DNA of 7,282 nucleotides from Fidelibacterota bacterium (GTDB taxonomy: Bacteria; Fidelibacterota; Marinisomatia; SCGC-AAA003-L08; TS1B11), in the NCBI GenBank assembly GCA_022564085.1, contig JADFMC010000106.1, positions 1-7,282 on the forward strand, read 5' to 3'. Below, piece by piece: positions 1 through 6,285 of this stretch (its first letter is position 1; every line of letters starts with the position of its first letter). The notes under the pieces are model-generated. The model was given only the letters and a program-made list of their open reading frames with translations. It was not told where the DNA came from and made no database searches. The position numbers and the translations under genes were made by a program.

Positions 1-248
1 ACTTGAGAGACCTGGTCCGGCGGTATGGCCTGACGTTCCTTCAGGTCGGCCCCGGCGCAGAAATGCTCCAGACCCGAGCGGAAGACTATCACGCTGGTAT
101 TGTCGTCAGCGGCCAGGGTAGCGGCCAAGGCGGCCAGTTCGGCCACCAGCGCCCGGGAGAGGGCGTTCACCGGTGGATGGGATAATGTGACGGTGGCGAT
201 GCGGCCGGAGCGCTCGAGGCGGGTGAGATTCGAGGGAAGATTATTCAT
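1..248 (-). CDS. Enoyl-CoA hydratase/isomerase (crotonase) family protein, N-terminal part
   Basis: The gene runs off the left edge, leaving 82 complete codons from the ATG at 248-246. The translation opens with MNNLPSNLTRLERSG and a beta-strand IATVTLSHPPVNAL, the usual start of crotonase-fold enzymes. FCAGADLKER at residues 63-72 is the family signature that supplies one oxyanion-hole amide. The fold binds acyl-CoA thioesters and hydrates enoyl-CoA or shifts double bonds; the residues that set the exact reaction lie outside the window. Given the carboxyltransferase and HMG-CoA synthase nearby, methylglutaconyl-CoA hydratase is a reasonable but unproven guess. An in-frame TGA at 254-252 sits just upstream of the start, so 248 is the first usable ATG. 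It lies downstream of hicB with a 103-base gap. Confidence 0.88.
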   Translation of the reverse strand, partial: MNNLPSNLTRLERSGRIATVTLSHPPVNALSRALVAELAALAATLAADDNTSVIVFRSGLEHFCAGADLKERQAIPPDQVSQ

Positions 249-251
249 TGT

Positions 252-289
252 TCAGCTCGCCGGGAACAAGTGAATGGCCATGCCTCCTT
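252..289 (-). promoter_or_regulatory. Strong Shine-Dalgarno-like site and nine-codon mini-ORF before the crotonase gene
   Basis: AAGGAGG reads 289 to 283 on the minus strand. It is followed after one base by ATG (281-279), which opens a nine-codon frame ending in TGA (254-252). One codon later the crotonase ATG begins in the same frame. The spacing from AAGGAGG to the first ATG is too short for efficient initiation, and the site is about 34 bases from the crotonase ATG. It could be a leader that couples translation, an old start lost to a nonsense change, or chance. Confidence 0.3.
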
Positions 290-351
290 GGAACTGGCGC
301 CCCAATCGGGCATAGGATATGCGGCGATTTTATACCGGTACCAAAGAGTGA

Positions 352-561
352 TCAGGCATACAGCAAACGGCCTTTTGGCTCAGGGATGGGTCGTCCCAGC
401 TCCTGGGCGGTTTCGATCCATTCCCGGATGACCACCTCGACATTCGCCAGGGCTTTCTGGTAAGTAGCGCCATCCGCCTTGCAACCGGGCAATTCAGGCA
501 CCTCGGCTATAAAAGCCTGATCGTCATCACTCCAGAACATAATGATTTCATATTTACTCAT
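352..561 (-). CDS. hicB: HicB-family antitoxin
   Basis: A 69-residue protein of the HicB single-domain type. It has an N-terminal beta-strand (YEIIMFWSDDDQAFIAEV), the hallmark VPELPGC turn at about residues 21-27, and a helix carrying the conserved-looking EVVIREWIETA and LGRPIPEP ending. HicB proteins bind and neutralise the HicA ribonuclease and usually repress their own operon. The start ATG at 561 overlaps the end of the upstream hicA by 8 bases (ATGAGTAA), so the two are translationally coupled in toxin-then-antitoxin order. Nothing appears damaged. No separate DNA-binding domain is visible, so autorepression would depend on the small domain itself or on the complex. Confidence 0.9.
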   Translation of the reverse strand: MSKYEIIMFWSDDDQAFIAEVPELPGCKADGATYQKALANVEVVIREWIETAQELGRPIPEPKGRLLYA

Positions 562-814
562 CGCCCATCGCTCCCAATTTGTATTGTGTCACAAGGTTTC
601 TGATCTGCTTTACCTGGTAGGGCTTGGCGTTATTTCCCTTAGGTTGAATGTTTATGATCTCTGCAACCTGATCTCTCGTGAATATATGATGGCTGCCACG
701 TATTCTCTCACTAAAACCAAGCCGTTTCAAGAACCAGCGCAGATCCTCGAACCTGATGCTATGATCAGCCGCCCCACTGAGGATTTGAAGGTAAAGTTTT
801 TCGTATTTCCCCAC
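554..814 (-). CDS. hicA: HicA-family mRNA interferase toxin
   Basis: An 86-residue protein of the longer HicA variety, which carries an N-terminal extension (EKLYLQILSGAADHSIRFEDLRWFLKRLGF) before the dsRBD-like core. The signature GSHHIF lies at residues 40-45; in this family the histidine after GS is the catalytic residue for RNA cleavage. The C-terminal part NIQPKGNNAKPYQVKQIRNLV is the typical last strand and helix. The start is taken as GTG at 814: an in-frame TAG lies four codons upstream and no in-frame ATG precedes the conserved part. A GAGG just before the GTG is close for a ribosome site. The frame is intact, so with hicB downstream this is probably a working type II TA pair. Confidence 0.88.
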   Translation of the reverse strand: MGKYEKLYLQILSGAADHSIRFEDLRWFLKRLGFSERIRGSHHIFTRDQVAEIINIQPKGNNAKPYQVKQIRNLVTQYKLGAMGDE

Positions 815-908
815 CGCCTCAATCTACTAAGCACACGATAGCAACGCAAACAGACAATAGTATGGTGATTCGGCGCCCATTGAGGTCATAGACCATCGCA
901 CAGGGCGT

Positions 909-1304
909 TCATTCTCTCCTTAGCACAGCCTTATACCCGTACTGGATGATATCGGCGGCGTTGTCCTCCTTGATGCGGCGGAAGACCAGTTCCACAGGCG
1001 CGCCGACGGCCAGTTCTTCGGGGTCGCAATCGGCCACCTGGCAGGTGAGGCGCACGCCACCGTCCAGCTCCACGATGCCCACCACGTACGGCGTCTCCAG
1101 ACTAAACTGGGGCGGGGCGGCGTGAATGACGGTCCAGGTGAGCAGGGTGCCCTGGCGGGGCAGGGTGGCCGCCTCGAACTCCCGGGAGCCGCAGCCGTCG
1201 CACACCAGGCGGGGTGGAAAGTGGAGTTTGCCACAGCCGGTGCACTTGCCGGCCTCCAGGCGGTAGCGCTGGGGCACTTCGCGAATATATTGGGCCGATT
1301 TCAT
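909..1304 (-). CDS. Zn-ribbon/OB-fold DUF35 protein, thiolase partner
   Basis: A 131-residue acyl-CoA-binding accessory protein. The N-terminal zinc ribbon has four cysteines at 21, 24, 35 and 38 ([11 protein letters not shown] and CDGCGS), followed by an OB fold from about residue 50 ([33 protein letters not shown]). Proteins of this family form complexes with thiolases; in archaea one bridges acetoacetyl-CoA thiolase and HMG-CoA synthase and shares the CoA site, and BbsA plays a comparable role beside BbsB. The start ATG at 1304-1302 overlaps the thiolase stop in the sequence ATGA, which implies coupled, near-equimolar synthesis. The synthase gene is the next one upstream of the thiolase, so a three-protein complex is likely by analogy. 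Confidence 0.92.
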   Translation of the reverse strand: MKSAQYIREVPQRYRLEAGKCTGCGKLHFPPRLVCDGCGSREFEAATLPRQGTLLTWTVIHAAPPQFSLETPYVVGIVELDGGVRLTCQVADCDPEELAVGAPVELVFRRIKEDNAADIIQYGYKAVLRRE

Positions 1305-2455
1305 GCCGCCCCCTCCAGGATGTGCACCGTGCAGCTGGCGCCGGTGCCGCCCATGTTCTGGGCCAGGGCCAGGCGGGCCCCCTCGACCTGCCGCTTACCG
1401 GCCGTGCCGCGAAGTTGGGTAGTCAATTCAACAATCTGGGCCACCCCCGAAGCGCCCACCGGGTGCCCCTTGGCCTTGAGGCCGCCGCTGGTGTTGATGG
1501 GCAACCGGCCGCCCAGGGTGGTTTCGCCAGTCTCCACCAGGGCCGCAGCTTTGCCCGGCTCGGCAATACCCAAGGCCTCCATGGCGCACAGCTCGGCGAT
1601 GGTGAAACAGTCGTGCAGTTCGACTACGTCAATATCATCAATGGTGCGGCCGGCCTGAATGAAGGCTAATTCCCCTGCCCGCTGCACCGCGCCTAAGTGG
1701 GTCAGGTCCTGGCGGTTGTGCAGGGCGAATGTATCCGAGGCCTGGGCCGAAGCCGTTATTTTGACTGCCGGATGCCCCTTGAGCTTACCGGCCACCTCCG
1801 CCGAGGCTAAGATCACGGCGGCGGCGCCGTCAGTCACCGGTGAGCAGTCCAGCAGCCGCAACGGATCGGCCACCTGGGTGGAATTGAGCACCTGGTCGAT
1901 AGTGATCTCAAACTGAAACTGGGCCTTGGGGTTCAGGGCGCCGTGCCGGTGGTTCTTCACCGCCACCCGGGCCAACTGCTCGCGGGTGGTACCATAACGG
2001 TGCATGTGCGCCCGGGCGATGAGGGCATACAAGCCCGGGAAGGTGATCCCCTGGTAGGCCTCGTATTCCTGGTCGGAGGCGGCCGCCAGGGCGGAGGTCA
2101 CGTCAGCGCCGTCATTCATCTTCTCGACCCCCCCGGCCAGCACCACCTCGCTGGCGCCGGAGGCTATTTCCAGGTAGGCCTGGCGCACCGCTATCCCCCC
2201 GGAGGCACAGGCCGATTCCACCCTGGTGGCGGGAATGGGCGTGCGGCCCAGGTAATCGGCCATCAAGGCGCCGATGTGCTCCTGCCCCACGAACAGGCCG
2301 CTGGTCATGCACCCCACGTACATGGAATCGAGGCGATCCACGGCGGCGTCATCAATGGCGGCCAGGGCGGCCTCCACGTACAGGTCACGCAACGAACGGT
2401 CCCACAATTCCCCGAAGGGGGTCATACCGGTACCGATAATGAACACATCTCTCAT
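1301..2455 (-). CDS. Thiolase family protein, probable acetoacetyl-CoA thiolase of the HMG-CoA synthase complex
   Basis: A full-length 384-residue thiolase of the SCP-x/archaeal type. The nucleophile is Cys83 in ESACASGG. The second catalytic box is HDCF at 281-284, replacing the NEAF of classical bacterial thiolases, and the third is GHPVGASG with His331. The C terminus has NMGGTGASC in place of the usual CxG loop, with Cys375. Such enzymes condense two acetyl-CoA to acetoacetyl-CoA, or cleave it, and in archaea work in one complex with DUF35 protein and HMG-CoA synthase. The downstream DUF35 gene overlaps by 4 bases, while the upstream synthase gene is 240 bases away, across a repeat-filled gap. 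The ribosome site is weak (GGAAG about 14 bases upstream). A different beta-ketoacyl-CoA substrate cannot be excluded. Confidence 0.92.
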   Translation of the reverse strand: MRDVFIIGTGMTPFGELWDRSLRDLYVEAALAAIDDAAVDRLDSMYVGCMTSGLFVGQEHIGALMADYLGRTPIPATRVESACASGGIAVRQAYLEIASGASEVVLAGGVEKMNDGADVTSALAAASDQEYEAYQGITFPGLYALIARAHMHRYGTTREQLARVAVKNHRHGALNPKAQFQFEITIDQVLNSTQVADPLRLLDCSPVTDGAAAVILASAEVAGKLKGHPAVKITASAQASDTFALHNRQDLTHLGAVQRAGELAFIQAGRTIDDIDVVELHDCFTIAELCAMEALGIAEPGKAAALVETGETTLGGRLPINTSGGLKAKGHPVGASGVAQIVELTTQLRGTAGKRQVEGARLALAQNMGGTGASCTVHILEGAA

Positions 2456-2471
2456 AGTTCACTCAACTTCC

Positions 2472-2513
2472 GGATATTGGATACTGGATACTTGATACTC
2501 GATGCTGGATGTT
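2472..2513. repeat. Degenerate heptamer tandem repeat, six units
   Basis: Six consecutive 7-base units can be read: GGATATT, GGATACT, GGATACT, TGATACT, CGATGCT and GGATGTT. The consensus is about GGATACT. The unit recurs at 2656 on the other side of the palindrome. Confidence 0.8.
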
Positions 2514-2568
2514 TATCCCGCCAACCCCGCTATCGGCTTGAGAGGTGGGTTTCCCGGCCGGCTGTTCT

Positions 2569-2630
2569 ACCCACCCCATTCACTCCGTGATGTCCCCTCC
2601 CTCGCTGAGGGAGGGGATTTTGGGGTGGGT
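2569..2630. repeat. Nested palindromic element
   Basis: The outer arms ACCCACCCCA (2569-2578) and TGGGGTGGGT (2621-2630) are perfect 10-base complements. Inside, TCCCCTCCCTC (2593-2603) and GAGGGAGGGGA (2607-2617) are perfect 11-base complements around a 3-base GCT loop. The left spacer is 14 bases and the right spacer 3. The arrangement looks like a small REP or MITE-type element. The inner hairpin lacks a clear U-tract on the minus strand, so it is a poor classical terminator. Confidence 0.75.
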
Positions 2631-2655
2631 GCTTCATGGAGCCTGCCGAAGGTCT

Positions 2656-2676
2656 GGATACTCGACACTGGATAGG
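2656..2676. repeat. Second heptamer run
   Basis: Units GGATACT (2656-2662), CGACACT (2663-2669) and GGATAGG (2670-2676) continue the heptamer pattern seen at 2472-2513. This suggests one array interrupted by the palindrome. Confidence 0.6.
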
Positions 2677-2695
2677 TTCGTACATTAAAAGACCA

Positions 2696-3748
2696 TTATA
2701 CCGGTGAGTTGAAGATAATCTTGCGCCGGAACTTGGCGTATTGACCGTAGTCCAGGTAGCGCCGGTTGCGCTCCAGCAGCGTCCTGATCTTGGGCGCCTT
2801 GTCCTGGAGCGCTGGCAAATGATCGGTGGTCTGGAATACGAAGGCGTCGCTGCCGGCCCCCGAACCGAAGGATACCAACAGGATCAAGTCGCCGGGACGG
2901 GCCACGTCCAGGATCGCCGCCAGGCCGGTGGGCGAGGAGCCGGAGTAGGTATTGCCCATGGTAGTGACCAGCAATCCCTCCTCCATCTGCTCCCGCGTAA
3001 ACCCCAATGTTTTGGCCGCCTTTAGTGGGAACTTGCCGTTGGGCATGTGAAACACGGCGTAGGCGAAATCCTGCGGCTGATGGCCGCTTTGCTCCAGTAT
3101 GCCGCGGGCCGCCGCCAGCACGTGGCGGAAATAGGCCGGTTCGCCGGTGAACCGACCGGCATGCTGGGGATAATGCTCCAACTCCTTGCGCCAGAAATCG
3201 GGGGTATCCGAAGTGTAGGAGTAGGTAGCCTGTATCTCCGCCACAACCTTATCGTCTCCCATGATGAAGGCCGCCCCACCGGCGGAGGCGGTATACTCCA
3301 GGGCATCGCCGGGCGCACCCTGGGAGGTATCGGCGCCGATCCCCAGGGCATATTTCATCTGGCCCGCCTTAACGAGACTGTAGGCCACGAACATGGCCTC
3401 GGTGCCGGCCTTGCAGGCGAATTCGTAGTCGGCCACGTGGACATGGGGACCGATACCGAGGGCATCGATCAACACGGTGCCGCTGGGTTTGACCGCGTAG
3501 GGGTGAGACTCGGAACCGATGTACACGGCGCCGATTTCGTGGGGGGCGATGCCCGCCCTCTCAATAGCGTCTCGGGCGGCCGCCACGGAAATGGTGATGG
3601 TGTCCTCATCCATCCCCGGCACGGTCTTTTCCTCCAGGAGCAGCCCTTTGCGCACACTTTCGGGATCGCCACCCCATTGACGGGCGATGGTCTCGGCCTT
3701 GATCCGGTAGCAGGGCACATAGGCGCCCCAGCCGACGATGCCAACCAT
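2696..3748 (-). CDS. Hydroxymethylglutaryl-CoA synthase, archaeal type
   Basis: A complete 350-residue thiolase-superfamily synthase. It catalyses acetyl-CoA + acetoacetyl-CoA + H2O to HMG-CoA + CoA. The start MVGIVGWGAYVPCYRI is characteristic of the archaeal/bacterial branch. The catalytic residues are visible: Glu80 in IGSESHP, the acyl-accepting Cys112 in EFACKAGTE and His234 in FHMPNGKFP. GNTYSGSSP at 265-273 and FGSGAGSDAF at 294-303 match the conserved C-terminal loops. The length is normal for the archaeal form and shorter than the eukaryotic enzyme. The start is supported by AAAGGAG eight bases upstream. Thiolase and DUF35 follow on the same strand, matching the archaeal complex gene set. 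The reaction could feed mevalonate, or connect HMG-CoA with methylglutaconyl-CoA. Confidence 0.94.
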   Translation of the reverse strand: MVGIVGWGAYVPCYRIKAETIARQWGGDPESVRKGLLLEEKTVPGMDEDTITISVAAARDAIERAGIAPHEIGAVYIGSESHPYAVKPSGTVLIDALGIGPHVHVADYEFACKAGTEAMFVAYSLVKAGQMKYALGIGADTSQGAPGDALEYTASAGGAAFIMGDDKVVAEIQATYSYTSDTPDFWRKELEHYPQHAGRFTGEPAYFRHVLAAARGILEQSGHQPQDFAYAVFHMPNGKFPLKAAKTLGFTREQMEEGLLVTTMGNTYSGSSPTGLAAILDVARPGDLILLVSFGSGAGSDAFVFQTTDHLPALQDKAPKIRTLLERNRRYLDYGQYAKFRRKIIFNSPV

Positions 3749-3757
3749 TAGTATTGT

Positions 3758-3764
3758 CTCCTTT
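3758..3764 (-). promoter_or_regulatory. Ribosome binding site of the HMG-CoA synthase gene
   Basis: AAAGGAG on the minus strand, eight bases before the ATG at 3748. It is one of the clearest ribosome sites in the window and fixes the synthase start. Confidence 0.8.
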
Positions 3765-3837
3765 CAACCATAGCTGCTAAAGTTACGTTTGGCAATTATG
3801 ATATTCGCTATCTGCGTCACGGAATTCTCAACTACGG

Positions 3838-3853
3838 GGCCACAAAAGCGGCC
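3838..3853. repeat. Short hairpin between the glycosyltransferase and HMG-CoA synthase genes
   Basis: On the minus strand GGCCGC, a TTTT loop and GTGGCC form a six-pair stem with one G-T pair. It begins 14 bases after the glycosyltransferase stop. No U-tract follows, so termination is doubtful. The rest of the 118-base gap shows no convincing promoter. Confidence 0.3.
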
Positions 3854-3866
3854 GGCGGACCCCAGG

Positions 3867-5015
3867 CTAGCGAGAACCAGAAACCTGGGTGCCGCTGTAG
3901 CGGCGGCCCTTCCAGCCAACGTTGTAAAAATTGCCCAGCAGGCCGAATACCGTCACATAAAGGGGATGGATCAGGCCGGTAAGCAGGAAGGTTCCGGGAC
4001 GAACCCGGCCCGGCACCCGCGCCAGGTAAGTGTAAACCAGCTGCGCTTCCGCCGCCAGTTTGACCACCGGGATTGCCAGCCAGTACCATTGGAGGGTGGT
4101 CGCCAGCATGACCAGTGAAAATAATACTCCCACGTTTGCCAAATAAATCAGGGGCAGCAGGACTTTGAACAGCGGGCTGGTGGGGATACTGTAATAGGTG
4201 CGGCCCTTGGAGGCATGCCTCAGGCGCTGGCGCAGAAAGGCCCGCCAGCCAACCGGTGGGGGGCTGGGCACGGTGGCACTGAGGGCCAGGGCAAACTTGA
4301 TCCCCCACCCCGCCCCGGCAATTTTGTGCAACAGCAGGTCATCATCGCCGGAGACCAGGTGTTCCACGCCGCTGAAGCCACCTACATCCTCGAAGGCTTG
4401 CTTCCGGTAGGCCAGGTTCCGGCCGGTGCAGGTCAAACTTAGACCGTTGGAGGCGCCCCCAGCGGCCAGCGCGTCCAGGGAGATGCTGTCGAGGAACAAC
4501 GCCTCGTACCAGCGGCCCAGCCAGGAGGCCATCACCGGGGCCGGACCCATCACCAGCCCCACGGCGGCATCGTCGAAGCACCCGGCCATGGTCTCAACCC
4601 AGCGGCTACCGGGGAGGCAATCGGCGTCGGTGGCCACGATAATCTCCCCCCGGGCGGCCTTGATCGCGGTGGTCAGCGCCCATTTCTTGGGGCTCCACCC
4701 AGCGGGCACTTCCGTCACCTGCAGCGGCACCAGGTTCGTCATTCTGGTGGTGTGATGGGAGAGTATGGAATAGGTATCATCGGTGCTGCCGTCATCCACC
4801 ACGATCAGCTCCAGCCGGTCGGCAGGATAGCTTTGAATACGAAGAGAGTCCAGCAGTCCCGGCAGATTATGCGCCTCATTGCGGGCGGCCACTATTACGC
4901 TTACGAAAGGCCGGCTGGTGCTGGGTACCAACGGTTCGAGCCGCAACACCCCGCGCCACATCCAGAGGATGAAGAGGGCATACAGGAGGGCAATGGTCAG
5001 GAACAGGGGAAACAT
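3867..5015 (-). CDS. Membrane-anchored family 2 glycosyltransferase
   Basis: A 382-residue GT-A enzyme that transfers a sugar from a nucleotide donor; the acceptor is unknown. An N-terminal hydrophobic helix at about 2-20 is followed by the catalytic domain: VSVIVAARNE (38-47), VVDDGSTDD (72-80), the metal-binding DAD at 130-132, GDDD at 223-226 in the catalytic-base position, and QRLRHASKG at 263-271, a variant of the QxxRW box of processive synthases with His in place of Trp. About three further hydrophobic segments follow (roughly 284-306, 308-325 and 342-364), so the domain faces the cytoplasm. The ATG at 5015 has no good ribosome site. It lies just beyond a carboxyltransferase gene fragment and before HMG-CoA synthase, with no evident functional link to either. 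Confidence 0.88.
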   Translation of the reverse strand: MFPLFLTIALLYALFILWMWRGVLRLEPLVPSTSRPFVSVIVAARNEAHNLPGLLDSLRIQSYPADRLELIVVDDGSTDDTYSILSHHTTRMTNLVPLQVTEVPAGWSPKKWALTTAIKAARGEIIVATDADCLPGSRWVETMAGCFDDAAVGLVMGPAPVMASWLGRWYEALFLDSISLDALAAGGASNGLSLTCTGRNLAYRKQAFEDVGGFSGVEHLVSGDDDLLLHKIAGAGWGIKFALALSATVPSPPPVGWRAFLRQRLRHASKGRTYYSIPTSPLFKVLLPLIYLANVGVLFSLVMLATTLQWYWLAIPVVKLAAEAQLVYTYLARVPGRVRPGTFLLTGLIHPLYVTVFGLLGNFYNVGWKGRRYSGTQVSGSR

Positions 5016-5045
5016 GGTATCAGGGATTAAAATTGCATGTGTAAC

Positions 5046-5108
5046 TTACACTTGATGTACCCCGAACGGGGGCGCGGGCATTTGGGTCTGGTGGCCGCAC
5101 AGTTCCAG
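5046..5108 (-). repeat. Direct repeat, copy 1 (carboxyltransferase 3' end)
   Basis: This 63-base segment aligns without gaps to 7118-7180 in the same orientation. The two copies bracket the toxin-antitoxin block, as the ends of an integrated element would, but no integrase is visible. Confidence 0.7.
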
Positions 5109-5111
5109 GCG
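5046..5111 (-). pseudogene. Fragment of an acyl-CoA carboxylase carboxyltransferase gene, last 22 codons
   Basis: Read on the minus strand this gives RLELCGHQTQMPAPPFGV, three more residues and a stop (TAA, 5048-5046). This is nearly the same as the C terminus of the carboxyltransferase at 7118-7282. Over the final 63 bases 52 match. Of the 11 differences, five leave the residue or stop unchanged (GAG/GAA, CAT/CAC, GTG/GTA, CAG/CAA, TGA/TAA). That pattern suggests divergence while under selection, so the source was probably a related gene rather than a fresh local duplicate. Homology stops at about 5111, only 18 bases after the relE remnant ends, and no rest of the gene is present. It sits just upstream of the glycosyltransferase start. 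Confidence 0.85.
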
Positions 5112-5129
5112 AAAAAATAGGTCCACGGG

Positions 5130-5444
5130 TTAGCGGAGCAACCTTTCCGGCAACAACGACTGCATATCCCGGCGGCCATCCAGCACGCAGTGGACATACG
5201 CCCCTTTCCCTACGATCTGGTAAATGACCCGATAAGGTTTGTAATGCACTTCCAGGTAATCCGGAACACTGATGAATTCCAGCTCCGGGGGAACATGCCC
5301 GCGATCCGGGAACTGTTCCTGAGAAGCACCGCACTCATGAAGTTACTGACCCGTTCGGCTTTGGCAAGGGAATCCGATGAGGCTATATGGCGGTAGGAAC
5401 AGGTCGTCTTCGGCGTCGGCGACGATATAGACCGTGAATTTCAC
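5130..5444 (-). pseudogene. Broken RelE/ParE-family toxin gene
   Basis: Three pieces of one RelE-type toxin are readable. From GTG at 5444 the frame gives MKFTVYIVADAEDDLF. From 5395 a different frame gives YRHIASSDSLAKAERV. From 5342, back in the first frame, it gives LHECGASQEQFPDRGHVPPEL, then YKPYRVIYQIVG and VHCVLDGRRDMQSLLPERLLR to TAA at 5132-5130. Reading straight on in the first frame hits TAA at 5345-5343 after 33 codons. The loss is small, roughly two codons missing after DDLF plus a compensating shift near AERV. The last piece keeps the conserved RGHVPPEL, YRVIYQI and HCVLDGRRD elements. The start overlaps the antitoxin stop (GTGA), the usual antitoxin-toxin coupling. The product is almost certainly inactive unless sequencing errors explain both shifts. 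Confidence 0.88.
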
Positions 5445-5725
5445 ACCTGCCGGTGGGTCTTGATCCGCTCGCGCAGATCATCAAAGGCCTCTCCGGCAGG
5501 CTTGAACTTCCCTGCCCTTATGCTCTGACTACTCTTCGCCAGCATCTTTAAAAGGGCCAAGCTCTCCTGGGTGCGCTCATAGGTGCGCACATCCTGCACC
5601 ACCACCTTGGCCTCGCCCCGCTGGGTGACGATCAGCGTCATCTGGTGTTCCGTGATTTCCTTGAACAGCTCCGCCGCGTGGGCTTTTAAGTAGCTGATGG
5701 GCTTAATGGATTCGCTGGGCTTCAT
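5441..5725 (-). CDS. Phd/YefM-family antitoxin
   Basis: A 94-residue antitoxin, intact. The N-terminal half (IKPISYLKAHAAELFKEITEHQMTLIVTQRG, then AKVVVQDVRTYER) is the Phd/YefM fold that dimerises and binds the operator. The C-terminal half (LALLKMLAKSSQSIRAGKFKPAGEAFDDLRERI) is the flexible, helical toxin-binding tail. Its stop overlaps the start of the broken relE gene by 4 bases. With its toxin gone it is an orphan that could still repress its own promoter or neutralise a related RelE elsewhere in the genome. The 92 bases upstream, down to the hicA remnant, show only a weak GAG-type ribosome site and no certain promoter. Confidence 0.92.
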   Translation of the reverse strand: MKPSESIKPISYLKAHAAELFKEITEHQMTLIVTQRGEAKVVVQDVRTYERTQESLALLKMLAKSSQSIRAGKFKPAGEAFDDLRERIKTHRQV

Positions 5726-5817
5726 TGTCTTTACTCAGAGCTGACCTGGATATGGGCCGTTATCAGGTTCATTCCAAGAAAATTTTAATAGTGGTAAAGG
5801 TGAATTATGATCCGCCC

Positions 5818-6042
5818 CTACCGATGCTCAAGGAATTCCTCGATGGAAATACCAATGTCCTTTATGATCTGGCGCAACTATATGGGCGAAACGTCACGGC
5901 CCTTATGAAAAGGAACTGTAGTTACTCTGCCGTCCGGGTGTCGAAACTGCTTGTGCGACCCACGCTGGCGAATTTCCTCAAAACCCAATGACTTAAGAAC
6001 GGAAACCAATTCCCGGGGCTTAAGTACAGGGTATCTCCCCAT
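5818..6042 (-). pseudogene. hicA: hicA toxin gene with an in-frame amber stop
   Basis: From ATG at 6042 the frame reads MGRYPVLKPRELVSVLKSLG, then RQRGSHKQFRHPDGRVTTV and PFHKGRDVSPI, and stops at TAG (5880-5878), codon 55. The same frame continues LRQIIKDIGISIEEFLEHR and ends at a second TAG (5820-5818). Together this is a normal 74-residue HicA, and the amber most likely replaced a leucine codon in the common PILLRQI segment by one base change (TTG to TAG). The catalytic His30 in GSH is retained, but the truncated 54-residue product lacks the C-terminal helix. The ATG follows the hicB stop after two bases, so antitoxin precedes toxin here. Readthrough or a suppressor tRNA could restore it. 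Confidence 0.87.
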
Positions 6043-6044
6043 TA

Positions 6045-6254
6045 CTAATCCAAAACGACGGTTTGCGTCCCCATAAATTCGGTTTCCAGAACGGGTTCAC
6101 CTTCTTCCGTCAGCATCTCGATGACCTCCTTCAGGTTTCGATTGAGCTCATCCAGGCCCTCCCCCTGTGAATGGGCGCCGGGGAAGCCGGGGATGTATCC
6201 GACGTAGAGACCCGTTTCTTTATCATGCTCGACGACCGCAGTGTAGGTTTTCAT
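6045..6254 (-). CDS. hicB: HicB-family antitoxin
   Basis: A 69-residue HicB: the strands YTAVVEHDKETGLYVGYIPG are followed by FPGAHSQGEGLDELNRNLKEVIEML, with FPGAHSQG replacing the usual LPGC turn as in a known HicB subgroup, then EGEPVLETEFMGTQTVV. The ATG at 6254 is preceded by a GAGGT ribosome site about five bases upstream. The frame is complete, while the cognate hicA just downstream carries an amber stop. It would remain able to bind related HicA proteins if any are made. Confidence 0.9.
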   Translation of the reverse strand: MKTYTAVVEHDKETGLYVGYIPGFPGAHSQGEGLDELNRNLKEVIEMLTEEGEPVLETEFMGTQTVVLD

Positions 6255-6285
6255 TGTGACCTCATGGGTAATGGCTGCCAGTAAT

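Larger units (their letters stand above)
2456..2695. other. Repeat-bearing intergenic gap inside the HMG-CoA synthase/thiolase operon
   Basis: This 240-base stretch separates two genes whose products are expected to act together. It contains a heptamer array, a nested palindrome, a second short run of the heptamer, and the motif GAGCCTGCCGAAGG (from about 2639), which resembles dispersed palindromic repeats in other bacteria. I see no ORF with gene-like character in it. The hairpin could partly terminate or stabilise the transcript, which would change the ratio of synthase to thiolase. Confidence 0.7.

Noticed and set aside
542..841. A 99-codon plus-strand frame
   Set aside because: It lies opposite the intact hicA gene and its product shows no family features.
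1943..2590. A 215-codon plus-strand frame, and similar long plus-strand frames over 1122-1669 and 3047-3751
   Set aside because: These are GC-rich antisense shadows of the thiolase and HMG-CoA synthase genes, with low-complexity Gly/His-rich translations.
2593..2617. The inner hairpin as a rho-independent terminator
   Set aside because: On the minus strand the stem is not followed by a run of U, and it lies inside a likely operon.
3749..3866. A possible promoter for HMG-CoA synthase (TTGAGA and CATAAT on the minus strand)
   Set aside because: The spacing between the two boxes is about 25 bases, too long for a standard sigma-70 type promoter.
5039..5051. A short dyad GTGTAACTTACAC over the stop of the carboxyltransferase fragment
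   Set aside because: Six-base arms around one base cannot form a hairpin, and nothing else supports an operator; probably chance.
5020..5334. A 104-codon minus-strand frame running across the relE remnant and the carboxyltransferase fragment
   Set aside because: It reads both relics in the wrong frame; the conserved protein sequences appear only in the other frames.
5725..5991. An 88-codon open frame on the plus strand
   Set aside because: It is antisense to the broken hicA, whose minus-strand reading matches a known family to its end; the plus-strand product has no recognisable features.
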